From assembly GCA_051418075.1 (NCBI GenBank), contig JBPRGG010000010.1, positions 1 to 64,000 on the forward strand: DNA of 64,000 nucleotides, written 5' to 3'. Of this stretch, positions 1 to 8,993 are shown piece by piece; the first letter of the stretch is position 1, and each line of letters opens with the position of its first letter. Under the pieces are notes generated by a model, which made no database searches, was not told where the DNA came from, and saw nothing but the letters and a program-made list of their open reading frames with translations. Source of the stretch: JBPRGG01 sp051418075 (lineage in GTDB: Bacteria > Bacteroidota > Bacteroidia > Cytophagales > Cyclobacteriaceae). Position numbers and translations under genes: made by a program.

Positions 1-99
1 TCTCCGGCAGCGCCACTGGCAAAGATTATGAAAGGCCTGGTCAGGGGGGATTATTTTGATTTTCTAAATACCAGGTATCAGATATTGGATTTGTTTTAA
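1..99 (+). CDS. C-terminal end of an unidentified protein (partial)
   Basis: An open frame enters from the left edge and ends at a TAA at 97-99, giving 32 residues that finish in ILDLF. The composition (KIMKGLVRGDYFDFLN) looks like a genuine protein terminus rather than noise. The first structured repeat begins only four bases downstream, as if the repeat sits in the 3' flank of this gene. Too little remains to assign a family. Confidence 0.45.
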   Translation, partial: SPAAPLAKIMKGLVRGDYFDFLNTRYQILDLF

Positions 100-102
100 A
101 AA

Positions 103-362
103 ACATTTTACCTTACCCTATCTTTTGTCCTGGCCGGACGGGCGGTACTTTTTGCCTTGATGCAAAAAGTGCCCAAAAAAATCAAGACAGAAAAAAAATG
201 CCCTCACCTGCCGTGGCCTTTTCGCTGGAGGCCATCTTGGCCTGGCCCACCGTCGCTCCTGCATTTTCTGTCGGGCCCGCGCTTTTTTTGATTTTCTGAT
301 AATTATAATCCTGATGTAATCATAGTTCAGGTAAATTTTAACGGCGGTCAGCGGTCGTTGTT
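103..362. repeat. Structured dispersed repeat, copy 1
   Basis: About 260 bases are nearly the same as 527-795. The unit contains nested inverted repeats: ACTTTTTG/CAAAAAGT around an 8-base loop, and GACAGAAAA near its middle matched by GCATTTTCTGTC about 70 bases later. It ends in a tail of the form GATTTTCTgATAATtATaATCCT. Reading frames across it are not coding. It may act as a folded 3' flank or terminator for the gene ending at 99, or be a non-autonomous mobile repeat. Confidence 0.75.
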
Positions 363-415
363 TTGAAATTTATACATAGATCAAATACATTAATCAGTGA
401 ATGTTCAGGTAAGTT

Positions 416-445
416 CGTCATTTCGACACCAGGAGAAATCTGTTT
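416..445 (+). repeat. Partial CGTCATTTCGAC...GGAGAAATCT boilerplate repeat
   Basis: The string CGTCATTTCGAC followed by AGGAGAAATCTGTTT resembles a non-coding repeat I recall as common in Bacteroidota genomes, usually mis-annotated as a short ORF. A degenerate relative is at 54806-54832. It lies between the two copies of the larger structured repeat. Confidence 0.35.
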
Positions 446-526
446 GGGTTAAGGTAGATAGTTGCTATAGGCAGATATGCTACGGAATTACTCAGATGGT
501 TATTGATGGATTCTGCTTTGTAATAT

Positions 527-795
527 ACATTTTACCTTACTTCATCTTATGTCCTGGCCGGACGGGCGGTACTTTTTGCCTTGATGCAAAAAGTACCCAA
601 AAAAATCAAGACAGAAAAAAATGCCCACACCTGCCGCGGCCTTTACGCTGGGGGCCATCTTGGCCTGGCACTTCATCGCACCTGCATTTTCTGTCGGGGC
701 AACGCGCTTTTTAGATTTTCTTATCATCATAGTACTCATCTAATCATATAAATCATGATTCAGACAAATTCAACATTGATCGACGGCCGTTGGTC
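527..795. repeat. Structured dispersed repeat, copy 2
   Basis: Second copy of the unit at 103-362, starting 424 bases later in the same orientation, with only scattered substitutions in its first ~190 bases and more divergence in the tail. The hairpin arms ACTTTTTG (571-578) and CAAAAAGT (587-594) are retained. The longer pair GACAGAAAA (610-618) and GCATTTTCTGTC (684-695) is also retained. Conservation of paired arms in both copies suggests the folded form matters. A third, tail-only copy lies at 35670-35716. Confidence 0.75.
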
Positions 796-1071
796 AACAA
801 AAACTTCATTGTCTAACTAATTGTTTTTTCTCCATTTTTGTAGCAGTAATACTTTTACCTAAAAGATGAGGTTGAGGTGTACCATTAACTATTCCAAACA
901 GTAGTCTGCCGCGGGCCATAACAGAATTTAGTGTAGTAAGTAGGGCTCATATGATCGGATTGCAGGAGCTGGCGCAGACCGAAATGGCCTTCCGCAGAGC
1001 AGGCTGCGCCGCGGCAGGAATTGTGTGGAGGGTTGAGGAAAGGGCAGTGGGAACCTTAAAGGAGTCGCCTG
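796..1071. other. Intergenic region with no recognised gene
   Basis: Between the second repeat and the end of the FG-GAP lipoprotein gene. A 45-codon minus-strand frame ending near 806 reads in a protein-like way but has no start or recognisable family. No convincing terminator was seen for the gene ending at 1072. Confidence 0.4.
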
Positions 1072-3435
1072 TTATTTTAAACTCAGGTAGTCTTCCTGCT
1101 TAAAATTTTTCATATTTTCTAAAACATACAGTCCGGATTTACCGCTTACCACCAAATCATTATCTGCGTCATTATTAATGTCCTGAATGTTTATTTGCAT
1201 GCCGGTACCTATTCTGGCATTGTAGGTGATGACATTTTTGTTGAATTGTTGGGTTTCCGAATCAATTTCGTACCAGTAAATACCCAGGGGGTCCGAGGAG
1301 CCGGGATCGTTGCCGGAATGACCTCGCAATCTTTTTCCAGTGACCAGATCCAGTTTGCCATCTTCATTGATATCAAAAAGTTCTAAGCTATGAACCTGTG
1401 ACCAGCTTTCATCGATAGCATGTTTTTTCCATTGATGATTATCCGTTTGTTCAATCCAGTACAGGCCATAGGCGTGGGCTTCACCATAAATGACATCATT
1501 TTTTCCATCAGCATTTACATCATGGACTAAGATTGGCATGCTGGCATGTCTGGTTCTGATACTGAATTCAGGATGCCAGATCCAATCACCATCGGCATAA
1601 TCCTGAGGCGCTTCATACCATCCATCAATGGTCACGATGTCCTTTTGCCCGTCACTATTGATATCTCCAAAGCCCAGGCCATGTTTATCCCCTTCAGGGC
1701 CCACTACATGTTTGATAAATTTCCCCTGCTGGTTTTCATACCAGCAGAGGTCGGTTTGTTCCCAATGACTAGGTATCAGGTCAGGGTCCCCGTCATTATC
1801 CAGGTCTTCAAAAAAGGTGAATTCTGTTCCTACTGATTCCAGCAGCAGGTTTTTTTGCCATTTGCCTCCGGAAGGGCCTGGATTTTGATACCAATACACG
1901 TTTTGATCGCCAAACCATCCATTTGAAATTACATCTATCCACCCATCGCTATTAATATCCAGGGGGTGATCGCAACCATTGCTCACAAATTCACCTTCTA
2001 CCCTGATATCCCTAAAATCAGCCTGCTTTACAAAGTCCGGACCTTTGTACCAATTGGCTCCGGCCATAATGTCTAAAACACCGTCATTATCAACATCAAA
2101 TACGGCCGAACCTTCTGAAAAAGGACCATACCAATGTTCTGGAGGGCCGTCAATTTTTCTGGATAGAAATGCAGGAGGGATGCTGCTTTTAGTTATTTCC
2201 GCTTTACTTTTTTCAGTTTTACCGGTATTTAACCACACCTCAATCGGTGAGCCATTCCAGATAAAAGGTTTTCCAAGAATATCCATATCTCCATCTCCAT
2301 CAAGGTCCCCAACTTTGGACTCATGATGGCAGACACCTTCAGACAATATGGTTTTTGTGAAATTGCCCTGCCCGTCACCATACAATATCCAGGCTTTGGC
2401 ATCAGGTCTGCGGGTGTCACCCCAGGCAGCCATTTCAGCGGTAAAAATATCCAGGTTTCCATCCTGGTCAATGTCTTCTACCTGTAAGGTATGTCCATGG
2501 ATCACGGTATCAATCAGGACTGTGGTGGTCCAGTTTTCCCCGTCATATTGGTACAGGTTGAGCGAATTAACATGATCACCAGAGGATAGTACCACCTCAG
2601 GATAGTCACCCTTGATCAAATCGCCTACCCCTGAACGTGAGCCAAAATATTCAGCATCAATGGGATGTATTTCAAATTCATCACTTTGTACATGTTTATA
2701 CCAGTATCCTCCACCCACAATATCCATTTTACCATCCAGGTCAATATCTCCCTTGGCCAATCCTTCATACTTGCTGTGTTCGGGGATCTCAAACTGATGA
2801 ATTAAATGCAGGTCCCAGGCAGGCGCATTTTTGGGGTCTTCCGGAACTTCAGCAATAAACAATTTACATACATTGGTATTCCAGAACACCAGTTCCTGCT
2901 GGCCGTCTCCATCAAAATCGCCGAAAATCTGATCATGATGTGCCATACCACCTTCATCGCTGTTTTTTACATGGTATCGCTTCCAGGGGGTTGTTGGATC
3001 CAGGTCAGGGGCCGGGTTCTCCCACCACCAGACTTCTTTTAAGGTACGCCAATCTCCTCCCTGTACAATGTCCATATCACCATCCCCGTCAATATCGGCA
3101 AAATCACCACCGGCTTCAATAAATTCGGTCCCTTCATCAATCAGGTACTTATTCCATCCATCATCTGTACGTTTAAACCATACCATGGAAGGTTTTCCCC
3201 AGCCAGCAATTACAAAATCATTTTTTCCATCCTTATCTACATCAAAGATCAGGGTAGCTACCTGTTCGCCTACTTCAGCAAATGGAAGGTCACTGTTTAA
3301 ACTGGAAAGGTGTTCCCATTTTATGGTTTCTTCAGAATTTTGCTCGGACTGGTTTCCCTGTTGATTATCACAGGCATAAAGACTCAAAACCGTCAGAAAT
3401 AAAAGAAATTTGATCAAATGATTTTTCATGTGCAT
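1072..3435 (-). CDS. FG-GAP/VCBS repeat lipoprotein
   Basis: A 787-residue secreted lipoprotein with a hydrophobic N-terminus ending in a lipobox (LYAC, Cys22). Translation may begin at Met3 instead. About 13 calcium-loop motifs of the form D-x-D-x-D-G-x-x-D recur along the chain (DIDGDGDMD, DLDGDGDMD and similar), the mark of FG-GAP/VCBS beta-propeller blades. The number suggests two propellers, roughly residues 50-400 and 440-780. In PUL settings such proteins bind glycans or form catalytic lyase folds, but no catalytic signature could be fixed here. It is the last gene of the run of minus-strand genes that follows SusC/SusD, 23 bases after its upstream neighbour, so it is probably a surface component of locus 1. 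Confidence 0.85.
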   Translation of the reverse strand: MHMKNHLIKFLLFLTVLSLYACDNQQGNQSEQNSEETIKWEHLSSLNSDLPFAEVGEQVATLIFDVDKDGKNDFVIAGWGKPSMVWFKRTDDGWNKYLIDEGTEFIEAGGDFADIDGDGDMDIVQGGDWRTLKEVWWWENPAPDLDPTTPWKRYHVKNSDEGGMAHHDQIFGDFDGDGQQELVFWNTNVCKLFIAEVPEDPKNAPAWDLHLIHQFEIPEHSKYEGLAKGDIDLDGKMDIVGGGYWYKHVQSDEFEIHPIDAEYFGSRSGVGDLIKGDYPEVVLSSGDHVNSLNLYQYDGENWTTTVLIDTVIHGHTLQVEDIDQDGNLDIFTAEMAAWGDTRRPDAKAWILYGDGQGNFTKTILSEGVCHHESKVGDLDGDGDMDILGKPFIWNGSPIEVWLNTGKTEKSKAEITKSSIPPAFLSRKIDGPPEHWYGPFSEGSAVFDVDNDGVLDIMAGANWYKGPDFVKQADFRDIRVEGEFVSNGCDHPLDINSDGWIDVISNGWFGDQNVYWYQNPGPSGGKWQKNLLLESVGTEFTFFEDLDNDGDPDLIPSHWEQTDLCWYENQQGKFIKHVVGPEGDKHGLGFGDINSDGQKDIVTIDGWYEAPQDYADGDWIWHPEFSIRTRHASMPILVHDVNADGKNDVIYGEAHAYGLYWIEQTDNHQWKKHAIDESWSQVHSLELFDINEDGKLDLVTGKRLRGHSGNDPGSSDPLGIYWYEIDSETQQFNKNVITYNARIGTGMQINIQDINNDADNDLVVSGKSGLYVLENMKNFKQEDYLSLK

Positions 3436-3458
3436 AATATATAGGTTTAAAATGTTTT

Positions 3459-4757
3459 TTACTTGTCATATTCTATGAGCAATACCGGTCCCGGCCAGTT
3501 TACTTCAAAGGCATGTTCACCGGGCATATTTGCTTTGATCTTGAATTCATTATCTCCCTGTTTCAGCACTTTTAAGGGAACATACTCCTGGCAAAATGCC
3601 AATCTATGCCATCTGCCCCAGCCACCTCTGGTGATGGGCACATCATTTAAATAAACCTCACGGTCTGGTGTGCCTCCTGAAAATGTTGATAAAACGATCT
3701 GAGCCAGGAAAGCATCTTTCAGATCATCGGGAATATTTATGGTGCAAATGGCTGAGTCTGTCTGGGTAGCAAAAGCTTCCGGTACATTGGAAGCAGGATA
3801 CATTTTCACCACCCGATCACCATGTGAAAGCTTGAGATTTTCTACCGGGTCGGTCATATAAATCAAACCTGATTTATCTACCAGTCGCGCGGCTATTTTT
3901 ACATTTTCCTGATCCGGTATCCAGCGGAAGTCCCAGTTTACATAAGGATAAAGACCATTAGCTGTTCCAATATGCTTTTGTAAATTGGTATCCTTCATCC
4001 AAAAGATACCATGCCAGGTTTTAAATTCTCCTGACCCTTCCCAACTGAAATCATTATAATGACCAATAAATTCCACTTTGGCAATATTGCCTTTTTCAAT
4101 TTCACACTCTACTTTACTAAATGGAACAAGGATAGCATTTGACCGGGGCGAGACTATTTTCCCATAAGGGTGCTCTACCTTTTCAGGGTCGTAATAGACC
4201 CTTAACACCACCTGATTGGTCCAGAACCAGCCCCAATCAAAACTGTAGCAGATCTGGTTATCCACTTCCAGTCGAAAATTGTTGTCTCCCTGTTTCAGGT
4301 AATCCAGAGGGATTTCACAAGCTGCCTGGCACTGTTGAGAAAAGTAACATTCCGGTTGATTGGGCGTGTTTTTGATCAGCGGTAGATTTACCCCGGGATT
4401 GTCATTAAAAACCACTCGTTTGTTTTCAGAACCGATATGCCCACCCCAATGACTGGCTATGAATTCCGCTTTTATAGCATTCTTCAGATCAATGCCCTTG
4501 ATGGTGCGGGCACCAACAGTGCTTCTTTCCCCGGTGTGATGAGAAATAAATACAAATTCATCGGCCCAGGCTTCATCCTCATTCCCGTTGCTTCCTCCTC
4601 CGGTCAAATGGTATTCGCGGAACACATCTCCTGGTTGGGGGTTGGCCAGCACAGGGTTAAGGGTAAGAAAGCAAAAGATAAAAGTAAAAATCAATAACCC
4701 AAATAATCTGTTTTCAGCCAGGACATAAGTTAGCTGATAAAATATTTTATTTTTCAT
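3459..4757 (-). CDS. Secreted protein of unknown function with an internally duplicated domain
   Basis: A 432-residue exported protein with a long signal peptide (cleavage after about Ala38, in PVLA|NPQ). I do not recognise a catalytic family. The motif LKQGDN(N/E)F occurs at residues 152-159 and again at 398-405, each followed by a beta-rich segment ending in a hydrophobic strand. This suggests two related beta-sandwich modules separated by a central Ig-like part. Four cysteines cluster at 135-168. It sits 15 bases downstream of the FG-GAP protein gene and 23 bases upstream of the FG-GAP lipoprotein gene. Between two such proteins, a glycan-binding or lyase-accessory role is plausible but is inference. 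Confidence 0.75.
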   Translation of the reverse strand: MKNKIFYQLTYVLAENRLFGLLIFTFIFCFLTLNPVLANPQPGDVFREYHLTGGGSNGNEDEAWADEFVFISHHTGERSTVGARTIKGIDLKNAIKAEFIASHWGGHIGSENKRVVFNDNPGVNLPLIKNTPNQPECYFSQQCQAACEIPLDYLKQGDNNFRLEVDNQICYSFDWGWFWTNQVVLRVYYDPEKVEHPYGKIVSPRSNAILVPFSKVECEIEKGNIAKVEFIGHYNDFSWEGSGEFKTWHGIFWMKDTNLQKHIGTANGLYPYVNWDFRWIPDQENVKIAARLVDKSGLIYMTDPVENLKLSHGDRVVKMYPASNVPEAFATQTDSAICTINIPDDLKDAFLAQIVLSTFSGGTPDREVYLNDVPITRGGWGRWHRLAFCQEYVPLKVLKQGDNEFKIKANMPGEHAFEVNWPGPVLLIEYDK

Positions 4758-4772
4758 TTCTGTATTTTATTT

Positions 4773-5978
4773 TTATTTACTGATTGTATTATTTAACCAA
4801 AGTTCGTAGGAAGTACCTACATGTCCATCGTAACGGAAAAAGTCCAGGTCTCCATCACCTTCCACGTCTCCTATATAGGAATTATAAGCGCCTTGCAAGG
4901 TCAATACCTGTTGATTGGACCATATTTCCCACCACGCTCCGGTTCCCTGGAAAAACAGGATCACCGGGCTGTAATCCGGATCACCCTGATCCCCATTATT
5001 ACCGGAGATTACATCCAGATCGCCATCATTGTCCATATCACCCACCTGCAAGGTGTGGGCAAAGGCATTCTGGCCTATTTCGTGACGGATCCACTTATCG
5101 GTATAACTGGTATCGAGTTTATACCAGGCCACCCGGGTACGAAACTTTTCTGAGCAGGAAATGAACACCTCATCCCTTTTATCATTGTCGATATCAGCAC
5201 AAAAAATCTTGGTGGCATTGTATTCCCAGGAATACGCATCATCAGTATTCCAGTAGGGATCAATGTTTCGGACCATCCAGGGATCTGTCATATCACCTCC
5301 AGGATTAAAAAAGCAATATCCAGTGGAAACCACATCTATATCACCGTCTCCATCCACATCACCCACATGCTGACCTTCATGTAAATGTTCCACATATACC
5401 TCTGCTGCTTTGGCCCATTTTTCGGGACTATCCTGTCGGAAAACAAACATCTTACGGTCCACGTGTGTGGTGGCAGCTACATCAAGTTTTCCGTCAGCAT
5501 TCAGGTCAACCAGGTCAAAATCTTTAACTAAACTGGGGAATACCCCGATTTTATGGGCTATCCATCCGGGGTTTTCGTACCAATACAGAATAAGTGGCTC
5601 TTGTGCTCCTCCCCATTCTCCCGGGCTTACCGGGCCTAATACATCTATATCCCCATCATTGTCAATATCACCTGCGGCCAGGTCACCGGCTGCGAATGTT
5701 GCACCTTCAGGACTCCGATCAGCGATCACATGTTTCTTTGAATGGCCAAAACCAGGTACGGTTTCGTACCATAAAAGTGCTCCACCCTGTGCATTATTGT
5801 CAATGACAAAAAAGTCAAGTAAGCCATCATTGTTAATATCTGCATGGCTTCTGGCCCACCAGGTGTTTGCGCCTTCCGGTACAATTAAATGTTGTGAAAA
5901 TTCTATCTGAGCCAATGAGAGCTTAGTAAACAAAAGTAGAAATCCTAATAATACATTTTTTCTGATTCCTTTTTTCAT
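4773..5978 (-). CDS. Secreted FG-GAP/VCBS repeat protein (probable seven-bladed propeller)
   Basis: 401 residues with a signal peptide cleaved after about Ala23 (LSLA|QIEF). Seven calcium-loop motifs are visible (DINNDGLLD, DIDNDGDID, DLNADGKLD, DVDGDGDID, DIDNDKRDE, DMDNDGDLD, DVEGDGDLD). Seven blades fit a single complete propeller. The gene lies 15 bases after the nucleoside hydrolase gene and belongs to the same transcription unit. It is probably surface-exposed or periplasmic and may bind the polysaccharide handled by locus 1. It resembles the larger 1072-3435 protein in motif type but lacks a lipobox. Confidence 0.85.
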   Translation of the reverse strand: MKKGIRKNVLLGFLLLFTKLSLAQIEFSQHLIVPEGANTWWARSHADINNDGLLDFFVIDNNAQGGALLWYETVPGFGHSKKHVIADRSPEGATFAAGDLAAGDIDNDGDIDVLGPVSPGEWGGAQEPLILYWYENPGWIAHKIGVFPSLVKDFDLVDLNADGKLDVAATTHVDRKMFVFRQDSPEKWAKAAEVYVEHLHEGQHVGDVDGDGDIDVVSTGYCFFNPGGDMTDPWMVRNIDPYWNTDDAYSWEYNATKIFCADIDNDKRDEVFISCSEKFRTRVAWYKLDTSYTDKWIRHEIGQNAFAHTLQVGDMDNDGDLDVISGNNGDQGDPDYSPVILFFQGTGAWWEIWSNQQVLTLQGAYNSYIGDVEGDGDLDFFRYDGHVGTSYELWLNNTISK

Positions 5979-5993
5979 ATGTTAAGTCAACGA

Positions 5994-6962
5994 TTACTTT
6001 GTTTGATAATTTTGTTCAATGATCCTGCGCATCATCAGGTTAAGAAACTCATCCTTATCAATGGCTATTCCTACAGTACAATTAGGTGGCTTTTGCTGAT
6101 CAATTCTGGTATAGCCTTTATCATCCACATATACATGAGCTTTTTCTGTTTCAAATAATTTCGGCCAAAGCACCATTCCAATAGCCACGCCATCAAACAT
6201 TTTTGCCTGTAAGGCCCAGTCTGCATGGCGGTACCATAAGGCGTACAAAGCGCCCAAGGCATCAGTCAACGGTGTTTGCCGGTTAAAAATAGCCGTAAGG
6301 CGATCATTTTCCATAATAACATGATCTGTTATCCCCAAAGGAGCCAGGGTAATATCGGCCCCGGATTGCATGAATTTTTTGGCTGCCTCAATGCTACCAC
6401 GTACATTCCACTCCGCACTAATGGCCCCTCCACCATAGCCCTTGTACACAGATCCAAACATAGATACCACCTTTTTGGCCTTTTTCAATGCTTCCGGATC
6501 CTTATCGACCACATCGGCAATATTATCCACAGGGCCAACCGTAAAGAGGATAACTTCACCGGGGTATTTATTAAGGGTTTCGATGATGAAATCTGCTGCA
6601 GGCAGAGGATTTGGTTTGAGTGCATTAAACCCTTCGGCCCACATAAACTGATGCGCATCACCTTCCAACTCCGTATCCTGGCCTACCACTGTGGCTGTAT
6701 GCCGGCCCAGATAAACAGGTATATGGTCCAAGCCTGTTTCATGTAGCATTTTTAAAGCTACCTGTCCCCGACCAGGAGTATTGCCATGATCCATACATAG
6801 GCCCATGATATCAAATTCCTCCTGGCTGGTAAGTAACAGGGCCACGGCAAATGCATCATCTATATCTCCCCCCAGGTCACAATCAAATATTACTTTTTGT
6901 TTTTGAGAAAATCCGGTAAAATAGAAAATAATTAATAGAGAAAGCGTAGCAATAAATTTCAT
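5994..6962 (-). CDS. Exported nucleoside hydrolase (inosine-uridine hydrolase family)
   Basis: 322 residues with a signal peptide (residues 1-19) followed at once by the calcium-binding aspartate cluster, D27-x-D29-LGGDI-D35-D36. This is the family signature that holds the ribose hydroxyls. A later GPVDNIADVV segment and a C-terminal FDGVAIG segment match the other two conserved blocks; the usual His before the last Asp is Phe here. Family members cleave the N-glycosidic bond of ribonucleosides, but exported PUL versions have unknown substrates. It sits between the SusD gene and two FG-GAP genes, so it may act on an N-linked or furanosyl glycoside instead of a free nucleoside. Confidence 0.85.
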   Translation of the reverse strand: MKFIATLSLLIIFYFTGFSQKQKVIFDCDLGGDIDDAFAVALLLTSQEEFDIMGLCMDHGNTPGRGQVALKMLHETGLDHIPVYLGRHTATVVGQDTELEGDAHQFMWAEGFNALKPNPLPAADFIIETLNKYPGEVILFTVGPVDNIADVVDKDPEALKKAKKVVSMFGSVYKGYGGGAISAEWNVRGSIEAAKKFMQSGADITLAPLGITDHVIMENDRLTAIFNRQTPLTDALGALYALWYRHADWALQAKMFDGVAIGMVLWPKLFETEKAHVYVDDKGYTRIDQQKPPNCTVGIAIDKDEFLNLMMRRIIEQNYQTK

Positions 6963-7050
6963 TTTGAATATCAGTTAAATCTAACCTGGAAATTATAAAG
7001 AAAGAGCTTGAATAGTTGTTTCTGTAGACTTATTTTCCAAGAAAAATAAG

Positions 7051-7116
7051 AAAAATACCGGATGAATACCAAATGCTTCTTTACTATTGACCATTTGGTA
7101 GCTTCCGGTATTTTTT
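7051..7116 (-). terminator. Hairpin between susD-like gene and nucleoside hydrolase gene
   Basis: Arms AAAAATACCGGA-TGAA-TACCAAATG (7051-7075) and CATTTGGTA-GCT-TCCGGTATTTTT (7092-7116) pair over two blocks of 12 and 9 bases separated by a small internal loop, with a run of T on either strand. It lies in the 274-base gap after the SusD gene and could attenuate transcription, so that SusCD are made in excess over the downstream enzymes. A second short pair, GGTTCCC (7174-7180) and GGGAACC (7205-7211), lies nearer SusD. Confidence 0.65.
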
Positions 7117-7236
7117 GAATTTAAATACATGTTGTTGCGCATTAGTCTATTATTAATATTTTGGTTAAAAGATGGTTCCCTCACCTGATAGTTAGATCTG
7201 GCGGGGGAACCTCTGTCACTAATTAAACCTGGTTCA

Positions 7237-8976
7237 CTATTTATAAAATTCAAAATTAAATCCAACAGGATCTGCATCCCAATTCATATTTCCATTGATT
7301 TCACTAATAGGATAAGGCAAGCGGAAATATTCTTCAGTCACTACTGGCAATTTAAAATCAAGATATTCCCGGCTATTGACTTTTTTCAAGGGCTGACCGG
7401 CCGGAAATTCGGCTGGGACACCATCTATGATTACCTGTTCAGTAGTCATTTTATAGGTTCCACGTTTTTGGGCTAACAGCATATTTTTCACTTCCTGGGG
7501 ATAGAGATTATAATACCTGAACAGATCGTCCGTATTTTGAAATTCAAATGCAAATTCATGGCGTCGTTCATTCCAGATATCCCGGTAGGTGATGGAATTT
7601 AAATTTTCCAGACCGGCTCTTTTCCTGATGGTGTTAAAGTACTGCAAAGCCTTGGCATCACTGGTACTGCTGTTTTTTCCCAGCACTGCCTCAGCATAGG
7701 TGAGATACAGGTCTGCTATACGGATCATGGGCGTATATACTTCAGTATGCATTTCTCCGATATGACCATCAGCTGAATTATCCCGACCAGCAAGGTGTTT
7801 ACGTATATGTGTACCTGTATTTCTGGGACCGCCCCAGGAAACACTGCCATCATAATACACATAGCCAGGTTCATCCATGCCCGGAAAGGTATACTCGGTC
7901 CAGAATTCAGGATAATAATTGCCATGTTCCATGATGGTACTGTACCGGCGTAAATCGCCAGCTTCATAAGATTCCAAAAGATCTACTGAAGGAACTACGG
8001 CTGACCAACCATCCCATGATTGGGTGAAGTGGCTTGAGCCAAAATAGGATTGCAGCGTATTTTGCGTTCCATATGAACCAAAGAGTGAAACCCAGGACCA
8101 TTTCCAGCCCCAAAGACATTCTTCCGGAAAGTTGGACAGGTTATATTCAGGGAGAAAGTTCTCATGATAGGTATTCATTAATCTGTACCCGGCATTATTA
8201 TTAATTACTTCTTCCGCTAATTGGGCTGCCATTGGGAAATCATTACTTTCCGCATAGCTTTCCCCGGCCCGGGTCAGATAAACCTTTGCCAGTAATGCCT
8301 GGGCTGAAACCTTGGAAAGCTTATTAGGTTCTCCAGAATTTCTGTTGGCCGGTAGTTTATCAATTGCATCTTCCAGATCCATAATGATGAATTTGTAGAT
8401 GTCTGATTCTATGATAGGCGTGAGAGAGGTAAGGTCAGTTAATTGCACAGTATTATCATAGATCAAAGGAACTGCTCCATACCATTTAACCAGGTTAAAG
8501 TAGCTGATCGCTCTGAAAAAACGTAATTCACCTATGGTTGAATTGACAGATGTTTTCAAAGATGCAGAATTATTTACCTTTTGTTGGAATTCTGTGCCTT
8601 CCTGCAGGGCTCTGTCGAAACCATTGATGCTTTCATTGGCATTTTTGATAATACCGTAATTGGTGGTCCAGATAAAATCCAATTGATTGAAGGCACTGTT
8701 TAAGGTCCCGTTAAAGAAGGGCAGGTAAGCTCCATCATCGGTCCAGCCATTACCACAGTACAACTCCTGCAAACAAGAGGATGCTTTGTCCAGGTAATTG
8801 AACCAGGAAAACCCATACATATTCGCCGTGATACTTTCGATACTTTCTTCATCAAGTGAGGCATAGTATTCAGGAACAGTTAAAACCAATTCATCATATG
8901 GCTCCAGGTATTCCTGACCACAGCCCATAAAAAATAACAGGGCAAGTATTGTAATTTTATTTATTGTACTTTTCAT
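7237..8976 (-). CDS. SusD/RagB-family starch-binding-like outer membrane lipoprotein
   Basis: 579 residues with a lipoprotein signal (FFMGC, Cys19). The body has the SusD/RagB layout: an alpha-helical TPR-like N-terminal half (residues ~80-300, including the run on initial recruitment such as LRFFRAISYFNLVKWYG) and a C-terminal half with the typical IRIADLYLTYAEA and YFNTIRKRAGL segments. Family members form the lid of the SusC porin and capture oligosaccharides at the outer surface. It starts 17 bases after the SusC gene stops, as expected for a cotranscribed pair. The substrate cannot be told from sequence. Confidence 0.95.
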   Translation of the reverse strand: MKSTINKITILALLFFMGCGQEYLEPYDELVLTVPEYYASLDEESIESITANMYGFSWFNYLDKASSCLQELYCGNGWTDDGAYLPFFNGTLNSAFNQLDFIWTTNYGIIKNANESINGFDRALQEGTEFQQKVNNSASLKTSVNSTIGELRFFRAISYFNLVKWYGAVPLIYDNTVQLTDLTSLTPIIESDIYKFIIMDLEDAIDKLPANRNSGEPNKLSKVSAQALLAKVYLTRAGESYAESNDFPMAAQLAEEVINNNAGYRLMNTYHENFLPEYNLSNFPEECLWGWKWSWVSLFGSYGTQNTLQSYFGSSHFTQSWDGWSAVVPSVDLLESYEAGDLRRYSTIMEHGNYYPEFWTEYTFPGMDEPGYVYYDGSVSWGGPRNTGTHIRKHLAGRDNSADGHIGEMHTEVYTPMIRIADLYLTYAEAVLGKNSSTSDAKALQYFNTIRKRAGLENLNSITYRDIWNERRHEFAFEFQNTDDLFRYYNLYPQEVKNMLLAQKRGTYKMTTEQVIIDGVPAEFPAGQPLKKVNSREYLDFKLPVVTEEYFRLPYPISEINGNMNWDADPVGFNFEFYK

Positions 8977-8993
8977 AATTCTCAGATTTAAAA

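Noticed and set aside
397..739. Two overlapping opposite ORFs of 105 and 65 codons over the second structured repeat
   Set aside because: They follow the repeat and its hairpin arms, have no family-like blocks and no gene-like context.
806..945. Short minus-strand protein-like frame ending near 806
   Set aside because: Only about 45 codons, no start context and no recognised family; may be chance or a relic.
6993..7277. 94-codon minus-strand ORF after the SusD gene
   Set aside because: It overlaps the SusD gene end in another frame and covers the terminator-like hairpins.
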